Shown: positions 1 to 8,289, counted from the first letter of the stretch. The stretch: DNA of 64,000 nucleotides from Candidatus Chloroploca sp. Khr17 (GCF_004138165.1 NZ_RYFF01000021.1:1-64000); one strand, 5' to 3'. Translations and numbers: made by a program. Notes: generated from the letters alone by a model not told the origin.

Positions 1-126
1 GCGGCACTGATCGCGAAGCTATCCGCGTCGCGCTGGAAGCCGCAAACATCGAAGCGCGGCCCGTCTGGAAACCAATGCCTCGAAGACCTCGCACGCGTCG
101 TCGCGGTAGTGCGGCGAACATTTTAA
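1..126 (+). pseudogene. 3' fragment of DegT/DnrJ/EryC1-type aminotransferase
   Basis: The frame from base 3 reads REAIRVALEAANIEARPVWK and then PM. This resembles the C-terminal part of PLP-dependent sugar aminotransferases (DegT/DnrJ/EryC1/StrS), where a WKPMHLQPVF-like stretch is usual. After base 77 that frame turns arginine-rich. The adjacent frame from base 76 instead reads LEDLARVVAVVRR and stops at 124-126, which looks like the last helix of the same family. The best reading is an internal deletion plus frame change, with the stop supplied by the flanking palindromic repeat. The upstream part lies outside the window, so a real gene with an unusual tail cannot be excluded. Family assignment is from memory of motifs. 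Confidence 0.45.
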
Positions 127-357
127 CGCAGAGGCGCAAAGGCGCAGAGATACAAGAGGAGACTCTGCGCTTCCGCGCCTCCGCGCCTCTGCGTTAAAAC
201 CTCCGGAACGCCGTGGTGCCATGGCCTCGCCTGGGTGCTGCGGCGTTTCTGGTATGGGGCGAACATTTTAACGCAGAGGCGCAAAGGCGCAGAGATACAA
301 GAGGAAACGCTGCGCCTCCGCGCCTCCGCGCCTCTGCGTTAAAACCTCCGGAACGCC
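113..357. repeat. Two ~100 bp copies of a dispersed palindromic element
   Basis: Copy one (113-212) and copy two (258-357) are nearly identical. Each opens with ttttaacgcagaggcgcaaa and closes with the inverted counterpart tttgcg/gcctctgcgttaaaa, so each can fold into a long imperfect hairpin. A shorter relative starts at about 360. Related copies occur at 1146-1259, 3215-3248 and 31705-31777. No protein-coding potential is convincing here. Confidence 0.8.
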
Positions 358-472
358 TGTCATTTTGACGCAACGGCGCCAAGGTTCAAAACGCATCCCT
401 GGTATGGTTCACAAAGATATGATATCCTGGAAGGCATAGATGGTACGAAGCCGTGACCCAAGGAGGGCGTCT

Positions 473-796
473 ATGACCTCCGCCCAACAGACGTTACGCA
501 AGATCCAATCGTTGGAACAACTCTATCGTCGTGGATACCACAGTGACATGATTGATACCACGATTGAGCAACTCATCGCTCGAGAACAGACGCAAGCCAA
601 ACAAGCCTTAGCGCGGTTGGCAGTGACTCTTCATGAATTTGAGGAGCGGTATCAGTTCTCTTCTGAGGATTTCTATCGCCAGTTTCAAGCAGGGGAACTG
701 GGTGATGAAGCCGATTTCTTTGAATGGAGTGCGTTCTACCAGATGTGGTTAGCGACCCAGGAGCAGATCAACCTCCTGAACGCAGCGGGTGGCTAG
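473..796 (+). CDS. Antitoxin-like protein of a TumE-type TA pair
   Basis: This 107-residue acidic, helical protein starts at an ATG 5 bases after AAGGAGGG; an upstream in-frame ATG at 440 lacks such a site. It contains the segment SSEDFYRQFQAGELGDEADF followed by FEWSAFYQMW. This resembles small helical antitoxins found next to TumE-family (DUF6516) toxins, in which an SSEEFY...GELGD...EW signature is common. The next gene starts on the base after its stop codon, which fits a co-translated toxin-antitoxin pair. No DNA-binding motif is obvious. The role is inferred from neighbour and motif. Confidence 0.6.
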   Translation: MTSAQQTLRKIQSLEQLYRRGYHSDMIDTTIEQLIAREQTQAKQALARLAVTLHEFEERYQFSSEDFYRQFQAGELGDEADFFEWSAFYQMWLATQEQINLLNAAGG

Positions 797-1012
797 GTGG
801 ACACACAAGACTACCTGGCTGACTTGAAAGCCAAGCTTGCGAGCAGTGCCCTCGTTATGACCATTGATATCATACAGGAATATGCCACCCCCACCCAGGG
901 CTTCTTCCGAGCAAGACTGAGGCTCTGCAACCATGACTTTCTCGAAGTTGCCGAATTCTTCCAGAGCAGGCAAGCACGGATCCAAACGACGGAATACCGC
1001 TATCAGTTTTGA
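797..1012 (+). CDS. TumE-like toxin, C-terminally truncated
   Basis: The GTG start directly abuts the stop codon of the antitoxin-like gene. The 71 residues begin DTQDYLADLKAKLASS and run through FFRARLRLCNHDFLEVAEFF to TTEYRYQF. This matches the layout of TumE-family (DUF6516) proteins, which normally continue after the YRYH/Q motif with a segment ending in a DNAPHH-like motif. Here a TGA follows YRYQF at once and no DNAPHH-like segment is seen in any forward frame downstream. The toxin is therefore probably truncated and may be inactive. Whether the short form still has activity cannot be told from sequence. Confidence 0.55.
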   Translation: MDTQDYLADLKAKLASSALVMTIDIIQEYATPTQGFFRARLRLCNHDFLEVAEFFQSRQARIQTTEYRYQF

Positions 1013-1145
1013 TTGAGCCATCAGGCGCAATGGTCGTTTCTACACGATAAGCTTGCTTCGGCGGCCTCTTGTTCATTGACTTGTGTGGTTGAAGGTATTA
1101 TACAAGAGCATCGTGCGATCTGGCGAGATCCTTCTCTCCCGAAGC

Positions 1146-1259
1146 GGCGCGCATTTTGACGCAAAGGGGCAAAGGCGCAAAGGTACAAAAAGAACCTCAG
1201 CGCCTCCCCGCCTCCCCGCCTCTGCGTTAAAACCTCCGCGCCTCCCCGCCTCCGCGAAC
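1146..1259. repeat. Dispersed palindromic element, diverged copy
   Basis: The copy reads ttttgacgcaaaggggcaaa at the left and cctctgcgttaaaacctccg at the right, with additional cctcccc iterations. Its right end overlaps the 3' end of murJ, so the last eleven or so murJ codons are repeat-derived. Confidence 0.7.
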
Positions 1260-2864
1260 CCTCACCCTCAGCGCCTCTGCCGGCGCGGCGCGCCCGATGA
1301 GGCTCAGCCCAAGGTACGCTGCCCCCGCCAGCGCCAGCGCTCCGATCAACCAGGCGCTCAACGCGATCATATCCTCGGTCCAGACGTACGGGTGCGTCGC
1401 GGTCAGCGCTGGAATCGCGCCCTGTGAAAGAAGCGTCAGCAGCAGCAAGCCCCCCCCGATGACCCCCGAGGCGATCACCGCCACGCCGACACTTCGCCAG
1501 AGCGCTGGCTGCGCCCAGATGCCTGGGATGGCGTTGCCAAGCACCAGCAGCAGCAGCAACGCTTCGATATTGTTGGCAATGCTGAAGGCAAAGGCGAGAC
1601 TGGTGACGTCGTTGCCCGCACGGAGAAAGAAGATGCCAAGACTCATGTTCAACCCAACCTGGCCTATCCCGATCAGCACAGGTGTCCAGGTGCGCTGCAT
1701 CGCATAGAAGGCGCGGATCAGGATCTCCGAGGCGGCAAAGGCCGGCAAGGCGAGCGCGTAGCCCATCAGGGCGTTGGTGGTGTGTTGCAGTGAGGCGGTA
1801 TCAAAGGCCCCCCGTTGAAAGAGCACGCGGCTGATCGGGACCCCCAGGGTGAGCAGGATGGCCGTCGCGGGTAGGGTGAGCCAGAGAATGGTGCCCAGCG
1901 TGCGCCGAATGTCGTTGCTAAAGTCGTCGTAGCGCTCTTCGGCAACGAGCCGCGCAAGCCGCGGAAAGGCGACCTGGCTCAGGCTCAGCGAGAAGATGCC
2001 GTACGGCAGCAGCATAAGCTGGTAGGCATAGCCAAGTCCGGCGACTTTGGCGGTGCCGTCGCTGAGCCGCGCCGCGAGCACGAGCGTGACGACCAGGCTG
2101 ATATGCGCAGCGGCCTGCCCCAACACCCGTGGCCCCATCTGCCGGGCAATGCGCTTGACCTGTTCGATCCCGCGCCCCAGGTGCAGTCGCAGGCGCATCT
2201 CGAGCGCATTCAGCCCTGGGATCTGGACGAGCAAGTAGAGCAGCGCACCAATCACGACGCCCCACGCCATCCCCCAGATGCCGAGGCCGAGCGCTTGCCC
2301 AAGCAGTGCGCCCCCGATGATGCCAAGGTTGTAGATTGAAGGCGCCATAGCGGGCAGCGTAAAACGATCCCGTGCATTCAGCGCCGCCATCGCCAACCCA
2401 CCGAGCCCGAGCAAGAGCGGCGAAAGCAGAAAGAGCCGTGTCAACTGCGTGCTCAATTCCAGTGTGGCCTGATCAAAGTCTTGCCCACCATAAAGCGTGG
2501 TAATTAGCCACGGCGCAGCCAGGAAAATAACGATGCTGGCGATACTCAAGACCAGCAGTGACCACGTCACTACCGCACTCGCCACCTGCCAGGCTCGCTC
2601 TTTGCCGTCACGCTCCCACGTCTCAATAAAAACCGGAATAAAACTGCTCCCCAAGGCCCCGCCAATAATCACCAGATACAGCAGATCCACCACCGAAAAA
2701 GCCGTCCGATAGGCCGCCGCCTCCGCCGAGGTGCCAAAAAGATAGGTTGCCACCATATCGCGCAGCAACCCCGTCACCCGACTCAGCACAAAGCCGGCCA
2801 TCACAATCAGACTATTGCCCAAAGCCCCGCCGCGTACGCGGCGCAACAGCATCCCAAGTTGCAC
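1227..2864 (-). CDS. murJ: Lipid II flippase MurJ
   Basis: This 545-residue integral membrane protein has about 14 hydrophobic helices and belongs to the MurJ/MviN (MOP superfamily) lipid II flippases of peptidoglycan synthesis. The N-terminal segment NSLIVMAGFVLSRVTGLLRD is typical, as are charged positions within the early helices. The chosen start is GTG, preceded by AAGGG at a suitable distance; an ATG four codons later is an alternative. The C-terminal tail RVRVRGGGEARRF is unlike the family and is encoded within a dispersed repeat. The start codon overlaps the -35 element of the divergent rpsT promoter, so expression of the two genes may interfere. Confidence 0.9.
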   Translation of the reverse strand: MQLGMLLRRVRGGALGNSLIVMAGFVLSRVTGLLRDMVATYLFGTSAEAAAYRTAFSVVDLLYLVIIGGALGSSFIPVFIETWERDGKERAWQVASAVVTWSLLVLSIASIVIFLAAPWLITTLYGGQDFDQATLELSTQLTRLFLLSPLLLGLGGLAMAALNARDRFTLPAMAPSIYNLGIIGGALLGQALGLGIWGMAWGVVIGALLYLLVQIPGLNALEMRLRLHLGRGIEQVKRIARQMGPRVLGQAAAHISLVVTLVLAARLSDGTAKVAGLGYAYQLMLLPYGIFSLSLSQVAFPRLARLVAEERYDDFSNDIRRTLGTILWLTLPATAILLTLGVPISRVLFQRGAFDTASLQHTTNALMGYALALPAFAASEILIRAFYAMQRTWTPVLIGIGQVGLNMSLGIFFLRAGNDVTSLAFAFSIANNIEALLLLLVLGNAIPGIWAQPALWRSVGVAVIASGVIGGGLLLLTLLSQGAIPALTATHPYVWTEDMIALSAWLIGALALAGAAYLGLSLIGRAAPAEALRVRVRGGGEARRF

Positions 2865-2887
2865 GGACGGAACCCTTCTGCTATACT
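2859..2887 (+). promoter_or_regulatory. Sigma70-type promoter for rpsT
   Basis: TTGCAC and TATACT are separated by 17 bp, about 65 bp upstream of the rpsT start. The -35 hexamer overlaps the first codons of the divergent murJ. Confidence 0.65.
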
Positions 2888-2951
2888 TAACCGTTAGCGG
2901 GAAGAAGACAAAAACGAAGCGTAACCTGGATTATACCGGAGGTACCCATCC

Positions 2952-3212
2952 TTGGCGAACACACAGTCGGCAAAGAAGCGCATTCGAAGCAATGCACGCA
3001 AACACGAGCGCAATACAGTCTATCGCTCGCGCGTCAAAACAATGGTGAAAAAGGCCGAAATGTCGATCTTCAGCGGCACACCCGACGAAGAGGCCGTACG
3101 TGACGCAATTAGCACGCTCGATAAAGCAGCCGTTAAAGGCATTATTCACAAAAACAATGCTGCCCGCCGCAAATCACGTCTGATGAAGAAACTCAACGCC
3201 GTCGGCGCCTAA
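2952..3212 (+). CDS. rpsT: 30S ribosomal protein S20
   Basis: The 86-residue basic protein begins [20 protein letters not shown] and ends [13 protein letters not shown], which is typical bacterial S20. S20 binds 16S rRNA early in 30S assembly. Length matches the family (about 85-90). The start is an unusual TTG preceded by GGAGG nine bases upstream; weak start codons are known for rpsT in other bacteria, where they serve autoregulation. The gene is monocistronic, with a promoter upstream and a large repeat array downstream. Confidence 0.96.
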   Translation: MANTQSAKKRIRSNARKHERNTVYRSRVKTMVKKAEMSIFSGTPDEEAVRDAISTLDKAAVKGIIHKNNAARRKSRLMKKLNAVGA

Positions 3213-3214
3213 CC

Positions 3215-3248
3215 GCAATTTGACGCAAAGGCGCAAAGGCGCAAAGGG
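3215..3248. repeat. Short copy of the dispersed gcgcaaaggcgc element
   Basis: It reads tttgacgcaaaggcgcaaag immediately after the rpsT stop codon, and matches one arm of the elements at 113-357 and 31705-31777. Confidence 0.6.
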
Positions 3249-3262
3249 TCTCAATACCCCCG

Positions 3263-4166
3263 CGAGACGGGTGAGACCTGTGAGGTCTCACCCGTCTCGC
3301 GGGGCTTAGGAGACCTCACCGGTCTCACCCGTCTCGCCGGGCTAAGCAGACCTGTGAGGTCTCACCCGTCTCGCCGGGCTAAGCAGACCTGTGAGGTCTC
3401 ACAGGTCTCGCGGGGCTTAGGAGACCTCACCGGTCTCACATGTCCCACAGGCTGCGCAGACCTGTGAGGTCTCACATGTCTCGCCGGGCTCAGGAGACCT
3501 CACAGGTCTCACAGGTCTCACAGGCTCAGGAGACCTCACAGGTCTCACATGTCCCACAGGCTCAGCAGACCTCACAGGTCTCACATGTCCCACAGGCTCA
3601 GCAGACCTGTGAGGTCTCACATGTCTCGCCGGGCTCAGGAGACCTCACAGGTCTCACAGGTCTCACAGGCTCAGGAGACCTCACAGGTCTCACATGTCCC
3701 ACAGGCTCAGCAGACCTCACAGGTCTCACATGTCCCACAGGCTCAGCAGACCTGTGAGGTCTCACATGTCCCACAGGCTCAGCAGACCTCACAGGTCTCA
3801 CATGTCCCACAGGCTGCGCAGACCTGTGAGGTCTCACATGTCTCGCGGGGCTTAGGAGACCTCACAGGTCTCACATGTCCCACAGGCTCAGGAGACCTCA
3901 CAGGTCTCACATGTCCCACAGGCTCAGCAGACCTCACAGGTCTCACATGTCCCACAGGCTGCGCAGACCTGTGAGGTCTCACATGTCTCGCGGGGCTTAG
4001 GAGACCTCACAGGTCTCACATGTCCCACAGGCTCCGCAGACCTGTGAGGTCTCACATGTCTCACAGGCTGCGCAGACCTGTGAGGTCTCACATGTCTCGC
4101 GGGGCTCCGCAGCCCTCACCGGTCTCACCCGTCCCACAGGCTCAGCAGCCCTCACCGGTCTCGCAG
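3263..4166. repeat. Tandem array of ~25 units of 36-37 bp
   Basis: About 25 consecutive units share the frame ggctNNgcAGACCTxxxAGGTCTCACatgtc. The centre of each unit is a palindrome, AGACCT-N3-AGGTCT, whose three-base centre is CAC in about 15 units and GTG in about 10; the two forms are exact inversions of each other. Unit ends alternate between cccaca and ctcgccg. Four-unit blocks (one GTG unit, then three CAC units) recur, giving a higher-order period near 145 bp. There are no unique spacers, so this is not a CRISPR array. Long open frames across it exist only because 36 is divisible by three. Confidence 0.9.
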
Positions 4167-4172
4167 CGTTAA

Positions 4173-4213
4173 CCCTATACCCTATACCCTATACCCTATA
4201 CCCTATACCCTAT
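4173..4213. repeat. Heptamer microsatellite (CCCTATA)n
   Basis: Five complete CCCTATA units and a partial sixth follow TTAA. The last units contain the stop codon of holA on the minus strand. The motif looks telomere-like, but nothing else suggests a replicon end because coding sequence continues on both sides. Confidence 0.9.
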
Positions 4214-5172
4214 CCCCTAGCTCCCCCCACGCACGTTTCCGCCACAAAAAGCTCAAGCGCGGTCTCAGGCTGAATGCGCCCAGTTTTGGTAGCAAGGTCG
4301 AGTTCGAGCAGGCGGGCATGCAATTCGCTCAGTTCACCATGCCCAAAGGCCCGCGCCTGTTCAATTGCCTTGCGCACAACAAAGGGCTTTTGCCCTAATT
4401 CGGCGGCAATCGCCTCAGGCCGCATCCGCTGGGCGACAAGTTCCTGAACCCCCAGGAGAATGCGGATCTGACGGGCGAGCATAAAGAGAATGTAGGTCGG
4501 GGCCTGACCATCTTCCAGCAGGGCGTGGGCCCCGCGCAGCGCCGCGCCGATGCGCCGCATACTAAGATCATCGAGGAACGCAAAGAGATTCTGCTCTTGA
4601 CTGTCTTGCACGAGCAGATCAACCGTTGCCACGGTGATCGTCCCCTTGCGCCCGACATAGGTCGCCAGCTTCTCCAGTTCCGTCTGGAGCATCCGCGGAT
4701 CACCGCCTGCGAGCTCGATCATGTGCTGGGCCACCGGCGGATCGAGGCGCACCCCAAAGCGACGGGCGCGTTCGGTCATCCAACGCACCAGTTCGCCGCC
4801 CTGAGGGGGCTGAAACTCGTGCAACTCCCCGCTCTTCTTCAACTGCGTAAAGAGCACACTCCGGCGGTCAACATCTTCGCCCTCAACAAAGACCAGTAGA
4901 CAAGCCGGGGGCACCTGATCGAGGTACGCCCGTAACTCATCGCGCTCTTTGCCCGCCTTCGTATGCTTCAGCGCATCGCTGACAATGACCAGGCGCTGAT
5001 CGGCGAGGAAGGGCATCGCCTCACACGCCGCCGCCAGTGTCTCAAGCTTCAGCCGCCGCCCATCGAGCCGACTAATATTCAACTCTGCCACGTCCGCCGG
5101 CACACGCGCACACAACTCGGCAACCGCCTCACTGCGCGCCAGTTCATCAGGGCCGTAGAAGAGATAGAGCAT
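4210..5172 (-). CDS. holA: DNA polymerase III delta subunit
   Basis: The 320-residue protein matches HolA, the clamp-loader subunit that opens the beta sliding clamp. It begins MLYLFYGPDELARSEAVAEL and carries the degenerate AAA-type N-terminal fold, without a functional Walker A as expected for delta. The central part has the family segment ELAGGDPRMLQTELEKLATY, and the C-terminal helical collar domain follows. Length is normal (about 320-340). The stop codon comes from the CCCTATA microsatellite, so the exact C-terminus (CVGGARG) may vary with repeat length. It stands alone on the minus strand. Confidence 0.92.
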   Translation of the reverse strand: MLYLFYGPDELARSEAVAELCARVPADVAELNISRLDGRRLKLETLAAACEAMPFLADQRLVIVSDALKHTKAGKERDELRAYLDQVPPACLLVFVEGEDVDRRSVLFTQLKKSGELHEFQPPQGGELVRWMTERARRFGVRLDPPVAQHMIELAGGDPRMLQTELEKLATYVGRKGTITVATVDLLVQDSQEQNLFAFLDDLSMRRIGAALRGAHALLEDGQAPTYILFMLARQIRILLGVQELVAQRMRPEAIAAELGQKPFVVRKAIEQARAFGHGELSELHARLLELDLATKTGRIQPETALELFVAETCVGGARG

Positions 5173-5499
5173 ACGAGTCCCGCCCAGAAAAAAATCTACC
5201 TCGGCATGCCGTGAATGGGTCAGTTTCGAACCTGCAAGCGCAGGTGGGTGCCCGCCTGTGAGTATCTGCGGCCCGCCGCATAACTCAACTCGTTAGAGCA
5301 AAGCTCCCATCGAAACCGTGTTGGCTCAAAACAGATACCCACCCACGTGCAGCCGAGGATACCCTGATCCTACCATGACCCCGAAGGTTACGCAAGTAGG
5401 GCCGAAGCACCCTCAGACCTGGCAGGTGGGCGGCAGGCAACCCTTCCGCTATCCCCAGGAGCCTGGTGCCACCCACCTGCCAGGTCTCCCCGGATCGCT
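5173..5499. other. Intergenic region with a 16-bp inverted repeat
   Basis: AGACCTGGCAGGTGGG at 5415-5430 is perfectly complementary to 5472-5487, with a 41-base loop. Another partial copy (gcgcaggtgggtgcccgcctg) lies near 5235. The arms share the AGACCT/AGGTCT ends of the large array at 3263-4166. No gene was recognised here. Confidence 0.6.
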
Positions 5500-6645
5500 T
5501 CATCCCTTTGTCTCCAACCCCCGCACGATGCCCACAATCAATCGTGTTGTGCGTTCCACGAGCCGTGGCATCGCGGCAGGATCACTGTTCTGCGCCAGCG
5601 CCCCCGGCGCAGGTCGTGCCAGAATAGTCATGGTTCGATAGCCGTGACGCCGCAGAATGCTTGCCAGTCGTCCCCGTTGCGCCAGGATCTGTGGTTCAGC
5701 ATCAATCTGGGGATCGGCCGTGTCGGCTTCGAGCGCCAGTTCCAGCAAGAGCGGATCGGCCACACCCCCTGCCCGTTCGCGGCTCGCAATGACCACCTGG
5801 TTGCCCACCAGCGGCTCGAGCGCAATGCAGAGCGTCCGGGTACGGTCAAAGGGGAACCGCCTGAGCAGATTGGTGACACCACGCTGGTCGCTGGCAACGG
5901 CACCAACCGCGATTGCCCACACCTCGACATTGGTCAACGTGCCAAGGCGTTGCACAGCGGCCAACATCGTCGCCAGGGTTGCCAGGCCGCCATCGGGGTT
6001 GGCAGGCGTTGGCGGGCGCAAGGCGGCCACCAGCAACAGCAGATAGCCCAGCACACCAGGCAGGCTGATCAGCCATGGAAGACCGGGGAGCAAGAGACTC
6101 ATCCCGGAAGCCAGGATCGTCACGGTGGCAATGGCGACTCGTGCAAGCGCGGCGATCGGCCCTGTCCCGCAGAGCGCCGCAAGCCCACGGTGCGCCAGCG
6201 CCATATCGAGGGGGGCCAGCAGCAAGATATGCCAGCGTGGCACGGCCGGTTCAAGCCCCATGGCACCGGCAATCGCCCGGGTACCCACAATATTCTGGCT
6301 CGCATAGCGCCGCCCTGGCGAGGGCAACGGCATGCCCAGACTATCGAGCAGAAACCACCCAAAGATCACCAGCGCCAGCAACAGCGATGGCGACGGCAGC
6401 AGCGGCGTCAGCAATGCCGCGACCAGCCCCAGCAGGGCCGGCCAGCGATACCAGTGCCCTCGGTGCGGAACGACGCGTATTTCGTAGGTGCCAACGCCCA
6501 TCCCTGCATGGCGGAGCCGCCCATTGACAAACGCCGCCACCGTTGCCTCACCCTGCGACGTCGCCAACCGAGAACCAGTCTGGTCAGCCAATTGGCTGAC
6601 CAGCACTTCGAGTTCTCGCGTATCGTCACGAATAGGTGTATACAT
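5500..6645 (-). CDS. Membrane protein with degenerate M28-like region
   Basis: The 381-residue protein has a soluble N-terminus, two hydrophobic helices near residues 70-110, two more near 165-210, and a C-terminal soluble domain. The order HILLLAPLDMA, then PANPDGGLATLATMLAAVQRL, then VEVWAIAVGAV resembles M28 aminopeptidases, where HxD, DNASG and a E-E pair carry the zinc ligands. Here the first histidine and the glutamate pair are absent, so any peptidase fold is probably inactive. This assignment is inference. The gene starts 17 bases downstream of the PPC-domain protein gene, which suggests an operon and a cell-envelope role. Confidence 0.5.
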   Translation of the reverse strand: MYTPIRDDTRELEVLVSQLADQTGSRLATSQGEATVAAFVNGRLRHAGMGVGTYEIRVVPHRGHWYRWPALLGLVAALLTPLLPSPSLLLALVIFGWFLLDSLGMPLPSPGRRYASQNIVGTRAIAGAMGLEPAVPRWHILLLAPLDMALAHRGLAALCGTGPIAALARVAIATVTILASGMSLLLPGLPWLISLPGVLGYLLLLVAALRPPTPANPDGGLATLATMLAAVQRLGTLTNVEVWAIAVGAVASDQRGVTNLLRRFPFDRTRTLCIALEPLVGNQVVIASRERAGGVADPLLLELALEADTADPQIDAEPQILAQRGRLASILRRHGYRTMTILARPAPGALAQNSDPAAMPRLVERTTRLIVGIVRGLETKG

Positions 6646-6662
6646 AACCTGGGCAACTGGGC

Positions 6663-8153
6663 TTATGGCACAGGTGTAGCTGTATTGGTTGGGGTCGCCG
6701 TTGGCTGATCAAGCACAAACTCACGATCAGGCGTGCCGGTGGGCACAGGCGTAAGCGGGTTAATCGGCAACCCGGTGATCGCCGTCCGGCCACAATCGGT
6801 TTGCCCAGGCAAGCAGAGCAACAGGACAAGATCGTAGCGAATAAACTGGTTGCCAATATCGCCAACATTCTTGATCTGCATAAAATAGAACCCATCAACC
6901 TGAGGGATAAACTCGATCTGTGAGTCGAGCGAATTGCCGCCTGGGATATCGTCATTGATGTCAATCACCGAAACCCCATCGCGATCAGTGAGTACCATCA
7001 CCGTATCCGCGCCCGCCTGCGTATCCTCGTTCACCCTCGTACGCCCAACATAGCGCCGGGTATCGGTATACATAATGTAACGCTTACCCGTCTTGCCAAA
7101 GAAACTTACCCAGTCAGCGTCGCCATCAGGACAGAGCGCACGGTTTTCTTGGAGTTCATTCGATGTGATGAGCTTGGACTGCTCAGGCAGACCATCGGGC
7201 TCAAAGAGATCGAGACAGACATTGCTAACCAGGGTTGGCGTTGGCCCGTAGCTCCCGCTGAGCAGCGCAATCACATACAGGAAATCCACTGCACCTCGTC
7301 CGGCAACATCACGTACCCGAATATAGTACCGCCCATCAGCAGGAATACGGATCGTAATACGGGGGCGCGTATCGCCCGGATTAGGACTCCCGGGGGTGCG
7401 GTTGAAGAAATCATCATTAAAGGCGATACTATTAAGATTAGCGTCAAAGATTTCGAGGCTCAGATCCAACCCAGGTGACTGACTCGCAATATCAATCGTA
7501 TAGACCTTGCCCTCGACCCCACCAAACACAAGCCAGTCAACATCGCCAGCGGGGCAGATTGCCCGTTCTTGCGAGGTGTCAACATCAATCACTTTGGCCG
7601 TGGCTGGGCTGTTATCATCCTCAAAGCCATCACGACAGACTGGGCCACGGGTTGGGGTCACGGTTGCTGGGCGGGATGTTGGCGTCGTTGTTGGCGTTGG
7701 GGTAAACGTTGCCCCAGTGACGGTAAGCTGCAAAAAGATACTCTGCGTCACATTCGTCTGGCCCGCAGCGGTACCGGTAATAATGCCGGCAATCGTATAG
7801 ACCCCTGGCGCAACCGTGCTGGCGACTGCGGCACCAATCGTGATCTGCTGGGACGATCCGACGGCAATGAACGTTGAACCAGAAGGGGCGATCTGAATGC
7901 CAGTGGGAATATTGCTAAAAGCTAGGGTAAACGTACGATCCACCGCACCGGGAATATTATTATTCGTGACGGTAATCAGAATCTGACTTGTCCCACCAGG
8001 CGCAACGCTTATGGTAGGGGTGGGAGGATCAATCGTAATAGCGGTCTGAGCGCTGAGCGGAGGTGAGGTGAAAGGGGCAGTTACCGCGAGAAAGAGTGCA
8101 ACGATAATGAACGTGGCAACCGCGGCATTGCGCCAGTGTATACGGTGGTTCAT
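6663..8153 (-). CDS. Exported protein with two PPC-like domains
   Basis: The 496-residue protein has an N-terminal signal peptide (hydrophobic residues about 10-30, ending near PLSAQT). An Ig-like/NPCBM-like beta domain follows (about 40-150), then a Thr-Pro linker. Two repeats, with cores CPAGDVDWLVFGG and CPDGDADWVSFFG, each preceded by an acidic FEDD or FEPD segment, match bacterial pre-peptidase C-terminal (PPC) domains. These usually decorate secreted proteases, but no protease domain is present here. The C-terminus is a TPT-rich tail. Cell-surface adhesion or scaffold function is inferred. A consensus promoter lies just upstream. Confidence 0.75.
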   Translation of the reverse strand: MNHRIHWRNAAVATFIIVALFLAVTAPFTSPPLSAQTAITIDPPTPTISVAPGGTSQILITVTNNNIPGAVDRTFTLAFSNIPTGIQIAPSGSTFIAVGSSQQITIGAAVASTVAPGVYTIAGIITGTAAGQTNVTQSIFLQLTVTGATFTPTPTTTPTSRPATVTPTRGPVCRDGFEDDNSPATAKVIDVDTSQERAICPAGDVDWLVFGGVEGKVYTIDIASQSPGLDLSLEIFDANLNSIAFNDDFFNRTPGSPNPGDTRPRITIRIPADGRYYIRVRDVAGRGAVDFLYVIALLSGSYGPTPTLVSNVCLDLFEPDGLPEQSKLITSNELQENRALCPDGDADWVSFFGKTGKRYIMYTDTRRYVGRTRVNEDTQAGADTVMVLTDRDGVSVIDINDDIPGGNSLDSQIEFIPQVDGFYFMQIKNVGDIGNQFIRYDLVLLLCLPGQTDCGRTAITGLPINPLTPVPTGTPDREFVLDQPTATPTNTATPVP

Positions 8154-8192
8154 GAATACACGCGGCTCCTAACATGAGGTTGAATCTTGAGT

Positions 8193-8222
8193 ATTATACT
8201 AATGTGGGTTACTCCATGTCAA
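8193..8222 (-). promoter_or_regulatory. Consensus promoter for the PPC-domain gene
   Basis: On the minus strand TTGACA and TATAAT are separated by 18 bp, about 40 bp upstream of the ATG of the exported PPC-domain protein. Confidence 0.75.
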
Positions 8223-8289
8223 GATAAGAGCCGACAACCATTCGCGACGCCTGGGGCGCATCCCTAGGCCATGAAAGGAACAATATCCC

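Noticed and set aside
1083-1427. 114-codon plus-strand open frame
   Set aside because: It spans the dispersed repeat and the antisense end of murJ; composition is repeat-like.
3417-3982. Long open frames encoding 12-residue repeats (SQVSHVPQAQQT type) on both strands
   Set aside because: They arise because the repeat unit is 36 bp; they have no ribosome site, and open frames occur in several frames and both strands.
3263-4166. CRISPR array
   Set aside because: Period near 36 bp looks similar, but there are no unique spacers; the whole unit is repeated, and no cas genes are present.
4173-4213. Linear replicon telomere
   Set aside because: Only six short units, with normal genes continuing on both sides.
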